From an uncultured Clostridia bacterium (lineage in GTDB: Bacteria > Bacillota > Clostridia > Peptostreptococcales > Anaerovoracaceae), in contig CAKQVC010000097.1 in assembly GCA_934277655.1 (NCBI GenBank), forward strand, positions 1 through 7,327: DNA of 7,327 bases. The letters are read 5' to 3'. Below the pieces are notes generated by a model that was not told the DNA's origin, searched no databases, and was given only the letters and a program-made list of their open reading frames with translations. How positions within the stretch are numbered: position 1 is the first letter of the stretch; the number at the start of each line of letters is the position of its first letter. This document shows, one piece after another, positions 1 through 6,140 of this stretch. Position numbers and translations under genes: made by a program.

Positions 1-1
1 T

Positions 2-547
2 GCAACTGCAGAGTCGAATAAGAAAAACGTTCTGGACGCTTACCCGGAATTTAAAGAGAAAAAAGTAATTCTTTATGCACCGACTTTTCGGAAGAATATA
101 GCACTTCAATGGGAACCGTTGGCTGAAGAAATCGCAGGACAGAGCGAGTACGTTATGATCATCAAGGGACATCCGAATCAGCAGATACACTGCAGCATGC
201 CTGGAGTCTATGAATGTCCTGAATTTCAGTCGGCAGAGCTCCTTTCATCCTGTGATTATCTGATAACGGATTATTCAGCGATCGCCATTGAGGGAGCCAT
301 TCTGAACCGACCGACTTATTACTTTGTTTATGACTACGAAGAGTACCGGGCTAAGAATGGAATGAACATCGACCTGTTTGAAGTAATGCCGGGTTGTGTT
401 TTCAGAAGTGCAGCAGACTTGATGGAAACATTAAAAAAAGAAACTTATAATCAGCAGGCTCTGGATGAATACAGAGCCAGATTCCTGCCCGAACATCTGG
501 GAACCTCTACGGCACAGATTGCAGGACTGATCTTAAAAAATATGTAA
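2..547 (+). CDS. CDP-glycerol:poly(glycerophosphate) glycerophosphotransferase family protein (TagB/TagF-like), C-terminal part, 5' truncated
   Basis: This is the last 181 residues of a glycerophosphotransferase-family enzyme; the frame is open from base 2, so the true start lies left of the window. Such enzymes transfer glycerol-phosphate (or related alditol-phosphates) from a CDP donor to a lipid-linked primer at the cytoplasmic membrane face, building teichoic-acid-type polymers. Visible family signatures, numbered from the first full codon, are VILYAPTFR (22-30), the IIKGHP element (53-58) with its conserved His, the donor-site-like CDYLITDYSA (84-93), and YDYEEYRAKNG (110-120). A TTG at 119 could be read as a start, but the strongly conserved APTFR motif lies upstream of it, so it is internal. 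The C terminus looks intact. The gene heads the visible operon, 22 bases ahead of an ATP-grasp gene. Donor specificity (glycerol, ribitol or other) and the presence of an N-terminal glycosyltransferase domain cannot be judged from this part. Confidence 0.88.
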   Translation, partial: ATAESNKKNVLDAYPEFKEKKVILYAPTFRKNIALQWEPLAEEIAGQSEYVMIIKGHPNQQIHCSMPGVYECPEFQSAELLSSCDYLITDYSAIAIEGAILNRPTYYFVYDYEEYRAKNGMNIDLFEVMPGCVFRSAADLMETLKKETYNQQALDEYRARFLPEHLGTSTAQIAGLILKNM

Positions 548-558
548 GAAAAATAACT

Positions 559-563
559 GAGGA
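559..563 (+). promoter_or_regulatory. Shine-Dalgarno site (GAGGA) for the single-domain ATP-grasp gene
   Basis: GAGGA lies six bases before the ATG at 570, which supports that start. The whole 22-base gap between the two genes has no room for a separate promoter plus leader, so the gene is most likely read from the upstream transcript. Confidence 0.7.
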
Positions 564-569
564 AACAAC

Positions 570-1628
570 ATGGATTTTTTTGAATTTACGAGATGGGGCA
601 TTAAAAAAGCAAAACTGTTTCTCTTATATTGGAGAAGGATCGTTTTTGCAAAAAATCATTTTAAATGTCCGTTTTATAAAAAAGTAAGAGCCAACATCTG
701 CGGAGGCTTTCTTGCAGATCAGTGGATGCTGTACGATTTTGACCATAATGATAAGAGTGAGTATCTTTCTGAATTTGACTGGTATCGTTCCCGCTATATC
801 AATGAACCATTCGATTTCGTGTGCAACAACAAGATCGCATCGGCGGAAATTCTGAAGCAGTATGTGCGCGTGCCGGAAAGCTTCATGATCAAGAGCAAAG
901 GCTATCTGTCTGGGTTTCAAAGTCAGGAAATGAATTACGAAGATGCACTGTCACTGCTGAAAGAAAAAGGTAGTTACTTTTTTAAGCCCTATGGCAAGGG
1001 AAAAGGAACCGGTGTTGTTATCATGACCTACGATTACGAGAAAGATCTTCCATGTATCGATTTGAAACCGATGAGCAAAGAAGCTTTTATCGAATATCTG
1101 AAAAAGCGGGATAACTGGTTCCTGAGTGAGGCGATGAAACAGCATTCATATTTGGACAAGATTTATGATAAGACCGTCAATACGATCCGTTTTATCACAC
1201 TGAAAGATCCGAAAACGCAGAAATTCAAAGTGTTCTTTGCCGTACAGAGAATCGGAACGGAAGATACGATCCCGGTGGATAACGGAAGCCGTGGCGGGCT
1301 TGTAGCCAAAATAGATTTGGAAACCGGGGTACTCAGCGAGGCAAGATGCCTTCATAACAAGAATGTTTACAAGGTACATCCGGATTCGGGGGCTCCGATC
1401 GAAGGGGTTCAGGTTCCGGGCTGGCAGCAGTTGAAGGAAGATATGCTGAAGTTAGCACAGAAAATGCCGTATATGCATTTTATTGCGTGGGATATTTTAA
1501 TGACGGAAGAGGGTCATTGTATCATTGAAGCTAATACTTCTTCCGGAGTAAATATCATTCAGCTCTGGGGCGGACAGCGCAACAAGGAGCTGGGCGAATT
1601 TTACCGTTACCATGGCGTTATTAAATAA
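570..1628 (+). CDS. Single-domain sugar-transfer-associated ATP-grasp protein
   Basis: A 352-residue protein with the pattern of the sugar-transfer-associated ATP-grasp family (the type Pfam calls ATPgrasp_ST). ATP-grasp enzymes use ATP to activate a carboxylate as an acyl-phosphate and join it to a nucleophile; the substrate of this family is not firmly known. Visible elements are the ATP-binding lysine and glycine-rich loop KPYGKGKGTG (K139-G148), NTIRF (204-208), the loop DNGSRGG (237-243), HPDSGAPI followed by PGW, and the C-terminal metal site IAWD (D308) plus IIEANTSS (E320, N322). All expected catalytic positions are present, so it should be active. There is no signal peptide or convincing membrane segment, so it should be cytoplasmic, although the N terminus (about 10-30) is basic and aromatic and could touch the membrane. 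Its conserved C-terminal motifs match those of the second half of the tandem protein at 2281-4539, so the two are relatives. A role in modifying the teichoic-acid-like polymer is inferred from its neighbours. Confidence 0.85.
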   Translation: MDFFEFTRWGIKKAKLFLLYWRRIVFAKNHFKCPFYKKVRANICGGFLADQWMLYDFDHNDKSEYLSEFDWYRSRYINEPFDFVCNNKIASAEILKQYVRVPESFMIKSKGYLSGFQSQEMNYEDALSLLKEKGSYFFKPYGKGKGTGVVIMTYDYEKDLPCIDLKPMSKEAFIEYLKKRDNWFLSEAMKQHSYLDKIYDKTVNTIRFITLKDPKTQKFKVFFAVQRIGTEDTIPVDNGSRGGLVAKIDLETGVLSEARCLHNKNVYKVHPDSGAPIEGVQVPGWQQLKEDMLKLAQKMPYMHFIAWDILMTEEGHCIIEANTSSGVNIIQLWGGQRNKELGEFYRYHGVIK

Positions 1629-1690
1629 ATGGTATGCAGAATGAAAAATCGTTAATGAAATTTGATATTTGATATCAGAAGGAAAACCTT
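1629..1690 (+). other. Longest intergenic gap (62 bases), A/T-rich, no clear signal apart from a ribosome binding site
   Basis: The gap is A/T-rich and contains a short near-direct repeat of TTGATAT just before the Shine-Dalgarno site. I see no stem-loop followed by a T run, and no -35/-10 pair with usable spacing. The neighbouring genes are probably co-transcribed. A weak internal promoter cannot be excluded by eye. Confidence 0.5.
1677..1683 (+). promoter_or_regulatory. Shine-Dalgarno site (AGAAGGA) for the nucleotidyltransferase gene
   Basis: AGAAGGA ends seven bases before the ATG at 1691. This fits the start, because the first beta strand and glycine-rich loop of the enzyme follow immediately. 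Confidence 0.75.
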
Positions 1691-2284
1691 ATGAAATATA
1701 TTATCATGGCTGACGGAAAAGGCAGCCGATGGGGGAACTATCAGGACAAACCGAAGCATCTGATCGAGATTGACGGAGAAACTCTGATTGGCAGGACTGT
1801 AAGGCTTCTTCATGAAGGAGATGAAAACTGCCAGGTTATTATTACTTCCCATGATCCAAGATACAGTATTCCGGGTGCAGTGCGTTATGAACCGCTGAAC
1901 AATCATCTGGAAATTGACCGCTTTACCGAGGAACTGATCGAAGATGACATCTGTTTCCTTTATGGAGATACGTTTTATTCGGAAGATGCAATCCATGCAA
2001 TCACGGAAATAGAAGCCGAAGATATTCTTTTTTTCGGCAACCAGCGTTCGATCGTGGCGATCAAAGTAAAAGACGGCGAATTGTTCCGCATGCATGTAAG
2101 TAAGGTCAGAAAACTTTTTTTGGAAGGAAAGATTGAAAAGTGTATCGGGTGGCAGGTCTATCAGTCTTTCATGAATCTGCCCTTTGACGAAAAAAAAATT
2201 CAAAATAAATATATTTTGCTGAAAGACGGCACAGAGGATTTTAACTCCCCTGAAGACTATAACAGGAGGACCGAAAAAGTATGA
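1691..2284 (+). CDS. Compact GT-A-fold nucleotidyltransferase (NTP-transferase / sugar- or alditol-phosphate type)
   Basis: A 197-residue protein that begins directly with a nucleotidyltransferase signature: MADGKGSRWG (6-15) followed by KPKHLIEIDG (20-29). This corresponds to the G-x-G-x-R ... P-K nucleotide-binding loop of sugar-phosphate nucleotidyltransferases. A candidate metal-binding Asp is D93 in LYGDT, and DFNSPEDY (183-190) near the C terminus matches the D-x-(N/D)-(T/S)-P-E-D-x ending of the superfamily. Enzymes of this fold join an NTP to a phosphorylated sugar, alditol or choline to give an activated donor; LicC (CDP-choline) and IspD/TarI-type cytidylyltransferases are the closest functional models. 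It is shorter than typical members of about 230 residues. It is not TagD, the usual CDP-glycerol synthase, which has a different fold. Its substrate is unknown. Its stop overlaps the next start (ATGA, 2281-2284), which indicates tight co-expression with the tandem ATP-grasp gene. Confidence 0.75.
   Translation: MKYIIMADGKGSRWGNYQDKPKHLIEIDGETLIGRTVRLLHEGDENCQVIITSHDPRYSIPGAVRYEPLNNHLEIDRFTEELIEDDICFLYGDTFYSEDAIHAITEIEAEDILFFGNQRSIVAIKVKDGELFRMHVSKVRKLFLEGKIEKCIGWQVYQSFMNLPFDEKKIQNKYILLKDGTEDFNSPEDYNRRTEKV
2264..2270 (+). promoter_or_regulatory. Strong Shine-Dalgarno site (AGGAGGA) inside the nucleotidyltransferase gene
   Basis: A near-perfect AGGAGGA lies within the last codons of the nucleotidyltransferase gene, ten bases before the ATG at 2281. 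With the ATGA overlap, this suggests re-initiation or strong independent loading of ribosomes on the tandem ATP-grasp gene. Confidence 0.75.
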
Positions 2285-4539
2285 AATTCAGAAAATTTGT
2301 ATTGAATACACTGGCGTTGGGACCTACTTCCAAAGGGTTTACCGGTGGAGAGGCAAGGCGCTGGGTGCGTGAAGTATACAGACATAGAACCAGAGACTAC
2401 GGATTCAGCCGAAGTGAAACGAACTGGGCTATCCGCCATGGTTTCATGCCGGAGCAGGTCGCAAAGCTGGGCATCAATGAAGAAAACTATCAAGATTATA
2501 TTTCCGCGAAAGAATATGGCTATCTGAGACCGCTGAACGGAACCTACAGTAAATGGATCACAGACAGAGTGACGATCCATACCATTTTCAAACCGTTCCG
2601 TGAGAAAATGCCATTGATCTATTATCAAATCAGCAAACAGTTTGGAGAAACACAGATCATCCCGCTAGGCGAAGGTCTGACCGGTGATACATTTGAAGAT
2701 ATTTTTCATCTGCTTGAAGAAAAAGGACAGGTAACGCTAGCTCCGGCTAATGGTGTTTCGGCAGCAACTCTTTCCTGGTGTGACGGCAAAATTTTCTTTG
2801 ATGACAGTGAAATTACGAGAGCCGAGCTGGAAGCAAGACTGCAGGAATATCGTTCGACCATTGTGGTAAAAGAGAAAGTTGTAACAGATGATATCGTAGA
2901 CAACGGTGTTTTAAATCTGATCGTTATCAACGAGTTCGGTGACAATCCGGTTATCGGGGATGGCTTTTTTATCTTTGATAAGTATGAAACGGTACCGATG
3001 CGTACGGTTGAGCAACGCAGAGAATCCGACAGCCTGGAAGAGGAAGATGTGCCTGATGACGAGAAATTTGAGGAAGAAACACGAGCGGAAGACGTTGACG
3101 TTCAGAACGGAATGTGGCGTGGACAGAAAATTCCACACTGGGATGAAATCACGAAAACGATCCACGATATTTGTGTATTTGTGCCACAGCTGGAATTTTT
3201 CGGAGCACAGATTGTCATCGGCAAGGATGGGTTTAAAATCGTCAAGATGCTGAATCATCCGGCCTATCCAACCGTAAAACCATTCAGCAAGGAGACATCT
3301 GCTTACCTGAAACGAAAGGTTGCACAGAAACAAGAAGCTTACTCCAAGTTCGGAACAAGAATTGCGAGAGGTGCGAAGAAGGTTAAATTGAAGATAAGAG
3401 CAAAATTTGCCAGAACCTTCTATCCAAGAGGGTTGGTGCCTTACCTGTCGATCCGCTGGATCCAGGATGTATGGAAAGACTTTGTGACTAACAAGGAAAC
3501 TACGTTCAAACAGAAAATGTGGGCATACAAGCATGGATTCCTGTCCTATCGTATTCTGCAGTACGGGATCACGGATGAAAACTTTGACCAGTATATTTCA
3601 GACTTTGAATACAAGTGGCTTCGCCATATCAATCCAAAGTACAGAAAATGGATGGAGGACAAGATTACCGTTAAATATGTATGTTCGGATTACAACGACT
3701 GTTTCCCGGCATACTATTACCATATCATCTGCAAAAACGGCAACAATAAAGTTATTTCCATGATGGATCTGCCGACAGGATACACAAACAGTTTCGAAGA
3801 TATTTTCCGCCTTGTGGAGGAAAAGGGTGTCCTGGCATTGAAGCCGGACGAGGGTTCCCATGGAGACGGATTCTATAAATTTACTTATGAAAACGGCAGA
3901 TATCAGTTGAACTACAATGATGTTACGAAGCAGGACGTTCTTGATATCCTGGAAGATGTTAAAAACCAGTACCTGGTAACAGAATATATCAATATGTGTG
4001 ATGAACTGAAAGCTGTTTACGACGGTGCTGTAAACACAGTACGAATGCTTGTGTTTAAGCGAGATGGAAAAGAACCGCAGATTGGTAATGCTTATGTTCG
4101 TTTCGGATCGAAGCAGACCGGTGCAGTGGATAACGTTGGGGCAGGCGGAATGACGGCTACCATTGATGTAGCGACCGGGCATTTCCATGATGCCAAGATT
4201 GTTCACAGCAATTCGATTGAAGATTGCCCGGTGCATCCGGATACCGGTGTACCGATTGATGGCTATCTTCCGCATTGGGAAGAGGTAAAAAAACAGGTTC
4301 TGGATGTGACTAGATCAATCAAACAGCTGGAGTTCTTCGGTGTAGATCTTGCCGTTACCAATGACGGTATTAAATTCCCGGAGATCAACCGGTTCCCGGA
4401 CTATCCTGCAGTAGAAAAATATACCTGGCCGACCAGAGAATATCTGCTGTATAAACTGGGACAGAAAAAACATTTCTACGGTTATGATGTGGAGCCGAAC
4501 AAGACTCTTATACATCTGCCGAAGAGGGAGCAGAGGTAG
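2281..4539 (+). CDS. Tandem ATP-grasp protein: degenerate N-terminal copy plus intact C-terminal copy
   Basis: A 752-residue protein formed by an old internal duplication. Unit 1 spans about 23-335 and unit 2 about 388-712. They align over matching landmarks: WAIRHGF (49-55) / WAYKHGF (414-420), TFEDIFHLLEEKG / SFEDIFRLVEEKG, PHW (285-287) / PHW (664-666), and QLEFFG (303-308) / QLEFFG (682-687). Unit 2 keeps the ATP-grasp signature: KPDEGSHGDGF (K521), VTEYI (E568), NTVR (585-588), DNVGAGG (617-623), D689 and PEINRFPDYP (E701, N703). In unit 1 these become A154, L211, Q310, K322 and L324, and the glycine loop is replaced by an acidic stretch (about 248-272). Unit 1 is therefore predicted to be catalytically dead and perhaps regulatory, substrate-binding or structural. 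The linker (about 359-379) is rich in Lys and Arg. No signal peptide or membrane segment is seen, so it should be cytoplasmic. Carboxylate ligation is the family chemistry; the substrate is unknown. Polymer modification is inferred from the adjacent exporter genes. Confidence 0.83.
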   Translation: MKFRKFVLNTLALGPTSKGFTGGEARRWVREVYRHRTRDYGFSRSETNWAIRHGFMPEQVAKLGINEENYQDYISAKEYGYLRPLNGTYSKWITDRVTIHTIFKPFREKMPLIYYQISKQFGETQIIPLGEGLTGDTFEDIFHLLEEKGQVTLAPANGVSAATLSWCDGKIFFDDSEITRAELEARLQEYRSTIVVKEKVVTDDIVDNGVLNLIVINEFGDNPVIGDGFFIFDKYETVPMRTVEQRRESDSLEEEDVPDDEKFEEETRAEDVDVQNGMWRGQKIPHWDEITKTIHDICVFVPQLEFFGAQIVIGKDGFKIVKMLNHPAYPTVKPFSKETSAYLKRKVAQKQEAYSKFGTRIARGAKKVKLKIRAKFARTFYPRGLVPYLSIRWIQDVWKDFVTNKETTFKQKMWAYKHGFLSYRILQYGITDENFDQYISDFEYKWLRHINPKYRKWMEDKITVKYVCSDYNDCFPAYYYHIICKNGNNKVISMMDLPTGYTNSFEDIFRLVEEKGVLALKPDEGSHGDGFYKFTYENGRYQLNYNDVTKQDVLDILEDVKNQYLVTEYINMCDELKAVYDGAVNTVRMLVFKRDGKEPQIGNAYVRFGSKQTGAVDNVGAGGMTATIDVATGHFHDAKIVHSNSIEDCPVHPDTGVPIDGYLPHWEEVKKQVLDVTRSIKQLEFFGVDLAVTNDGIKFPEINRFPDYPAVEKYTWPTREYLLYKLGQKKHFYGYDVEPNKTLIHLPKREQR
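4532..4536 (+). promoter_or_regulatory. Shine-Dalgarno site (AGAGG) supporting a TTG start for the permease
   Basis: AGAGG sits just before the tandem ATP-grasp stop codon and nine bases ahead of TTG at 4546. The alternative in-frame ATG at 4570 has no comparable site upstream. This favours TTG, though not decisively. Confidence 0.5.
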
Positions 4540-4545
4540 AAACTT

Positions 4546-5352
4546 TTGAATGCATTAAAAGAAATAATCATGGACCACATTCAGTATCGCAAGCAGCTGC
4601 TGAAGCTGGCACAGGCGGATTTGAAAAAAACGTACAGCGGTGCTGTACTGGGGTGGGCGTGGGTGTTGATCAAACCAACGATTCTGATCTTTGTATTCTG
4701 GTTTGCATTCACAACCGGGCTCAGAAAAGGTGGCGACGTAGACGGTTATCCATTCTTCCTGTGGCTGATCGCAGGAATGATACCGTGGTTCTACATGAGA
4801 GATATGTTGACTGGTGGAGCAAATTCCATCCGGCGGTATAAATATCTGGTAACAAAGATCAAATTCCCAATATCCACGATTCCGACTTTTGTCAGCATGG
4901 CTTGCCTGGCAACGCATCTGGGGCTGCTTGTGATCATGATCGCTATCTACATTGGATTTGGCTACATGCCGACGGTGTATTATCTGCAGCTGCCATTGTA
5001 TATGTTGATGATGTTTGTGTTCTTTACCGTATGGGGTCTGTTTTCGGGACTTCTTTCGGCTATCAGCAGAGACTTCCTCAATCTGGTAAAGTCTTTGGTT
5101 ACAGCACTTTTTTGGATGTCCGGCATTCTTTATGATGCAAGCGGCATTGATAATGCGGTGATCAGGAATATTCTGCTGTTTAACCCGGTTACGATCGTTG
5201 TAAACGGATACCGGAATGCTTTGATCAAGCAGGTATGGTTCTGGGAAGATGGACAGCAGCTGGCGAACTATTGCATAGTCCTGCTGATTATGACAATGCT
5301 TGCAGTATGGGCATATAAAAAGCTGAAGAAAGAAATACCGGATGTACTGTAA
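4546..5352 (+). CDS. ABC-2 type polysaccharide / teichoic acid export permease (TagG/Wzm-like)
   Basis: A 268-residue integral membrane protein, the usual length for TagG/Wzm permeases. These form a dimeric channel that, powered by the ATPase encoded next, moves lipid-linked wall polymer across the cytoplasmic membrane. The cytoplasmic N terminus carries the family element DLKKTYSGAVLGWAW (25-39). It is followed by about six hydrophobic segments at roughly 35-58, 68-85, 112-138, 150-173, 182-197 and 240-257. The late motif FNPVTIVVNGYRNALI (212-227) and the basic C-terminal tail KKLKKE are also typical. The start is probably TTG at 4546, six bases after the previous stop; ATG at 4570 would remove eight residues without touching the family core. 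The ATPase follows at once, giving a standard two-gene exporter. The substrate could be a teichoic-acid-like polymer (favoured because of the glycerophosphotransferase-type gene at 2-547) or another capsule-type polysaccharide. Confidence 0.92.
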   Translation: MNALKEIIMDHIQYRKQLLKLAQADLKKTYSGAVLGWAWVLIKPTILIFVFWFAFTTGLRKGGDVDGYPFFLWLIAGMIPWFYMRDMLTGGANSIRRYKYLVTKIKFPISTIPTFVSMACLATHLGLLVIMIAIYIGFGYMPTVYYLQLPLYMLMMFVFFTVWGLFSGLLSAISRDFLNLVKSLVTALFWMSGILYDASGIDNAVIRNILLFNPVTIVVNGYRNALIKQVWFWEDGQQLANYCIVLLIMTMLAVWAYKKLKKEIPDVL

Positions 5353-5356
5353 GGGG
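5351..5356 (+). promoter_or_regulatory. Shine-Dalgarno site (AAGGGG) that decides the ATPase start
   Basis: AAGGGG overlaps the permease stop codon (TAA, 5350-5352). It is only one base from the ATG at 5358 but seven bases from the ATG at 5364, so the second ATG is the more likely start. Confidence 0.65.
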
Positions 5357-5363
5357 AATGAAT

Positions 5364-6140
5364 ATGAGCAACACAGTAATTGAATTTAAGCATGTGACGA
5401 AAATATACAAGCTGTTCAAAAGCGACAGGCAGCGATTTAAATCTATTTTCAGCAAGAATGCGAAATATAAGAAAAAAGTGGCGGTCAACGATCTTTCCTT
5501 TAAAATAGAAAAAGGAGAATCGGTTGCACTGTTTGGAAAAAACGGTGCAGGAAAGTCCACGATTTTAAAACTGATAACCGGGGTAGCCTATCCTACAGAG
5601 GGGGAAATTATTGTAGATGGCAGAGTCAGCGCACTCCTTGAGCTGACGGCAGGGTTTGACCCTGAATTTACCGGAAGAGAAAATATTTATTTCAGAGGAC
5701 AGTTATTCGGACTTTCCGACAATGAAATCCGACAGCTGGAACCTGAGATTGTAGATTTTGCGGATCTGAATGACTACATTGACCAGCCGGTAAGGACCTA
5801 TTCCAGCGGAATGAAGGCCCGGCTTGGGTTTGCGATCAATGTGAGCATTAAACCGGAGATACTGATTGTCGATGAGGCACTCAGCGTGGGTGACAGTGAA
5901 TTCAAAAAAAAGTGTACCGATAAGATCAATCAGATCGTTGGCGAGGAAAATGTGACATTTTTGTTTGTTACCCACTCTACAAAGGTAGCCCAATCTTTCT
6001 GTAAAAGAGGAATGGTTCTCAAACAGGGGAAACTGCTCTTTGACAGCACCATAGATGAAGCAATTGATTTCTATAACCAGACAGTTGAAGCAGGTCAGGC
6101 AAAGAAAAAGAAGAAAGGCAAAGGGATTTTTGAACAATGA
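5364..6140 (+). CDS. ABC transporter ATPase for polysaccharide / teichoic acid export (TagH/Wzt-like)
   Basis: The energy-coupling subunit for the upstream permease, acting on the cytoplasmic face of the membrane. Numbered from the ATG at 5364 (258 residues), it shows Walker A GKNGAGKST (58-66), the TagH/Wzt-type stretch VSALLELTAGFDPEFTGREN (88-107), signature YSSGMKARLGFA (146-157), Walker B ILIVDEAL (166-173) with the catalytic Glu, and the switch His in FVTHS (H204). All catalytic elements are intact. It consists of essentially the nucleotide-binding domain only. It lacks the long C-terminal extension of Bacillus TagH and the polymer-binding domain of some Wzt proteins, and ends in a lysine-rich tail (KKKKKGKG). 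An ATG at 5358 would add two residues but leaves poor spacing from the ribosome binding site. Its stop overlaps the next start by ATGA (6137-6140), which couples it to the LCP gene. Confidence 0.92.
   Translation: MSNTVIEFKHVTKIYKLFKSDRQRFKSIFSKNAKYKKKVAVNDLSFKIEKGESVALFGKNGAGKSTILKLITGVAYPTEGEIIVDGRVSALLELTAGFDPEFTGRENIYFRGQLFGLSDNEIRQLEPEIVDFADLNDYIDQPVRTYSSGMKARLGFAINVSIKPEILIVDEALSVGDSEFKKKCTDKINQIVGEENVTFLFVTHSTKVAQSFCKRGMVLKQGKLLFDSTIDEAIDFYNQTVEAGQAKKKKKGKGIFEQ

Noticed and set aside
119..121. TTG as the start of a 142-residue protein
   Set aside because: The same frame is open to the window's left edge and encodes the conserved VILYAPTFR motif upstream, so the gene is truncated by the window rather than starting here.
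1661..1676. Near-repeat of TTGATAT as a promoter or operator
   Set aside because: No -10 box lies at a suitable distance before the start codon and the repeat is very short and A/T-rich, so chance is the simpler explanation.
1652..2203. 183-codon open frame on the - strand
   Set aside because: It is antisense to the nucleotidyltransferase, whose motifs are clear. Its translation shows no recognisable family, and it would be the only reverse gene in a one-direction operon.
2911..3534. 207-codon open frame on the - strand
   Set aside because: It is antisense to the tandem ATP-grasp gene, rich in Phe, Leu, Ser and Cys as reverse-strand shadows often are, and has no family signature.
3598..4275. 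225-codon open frame on the - strand
   Set aside because: It is antisense to the intact second ATP-grasp unit, has no recognisable motif, and is best explained as a shadow of the real reading frame.
2347..4410. The internal duplication as a recent DNA repeat or assembly artefact
   Set aside because: The two halves are clearly diverged at both DNA and protein levels and have lost different residues, so this is an ancient protein-level duplication.
5358..5360. ATG as the ATPase start
   Set aside because: It is only one base from the AAGGGG ribosome binding site; the ATG six bases later has normal spacing.
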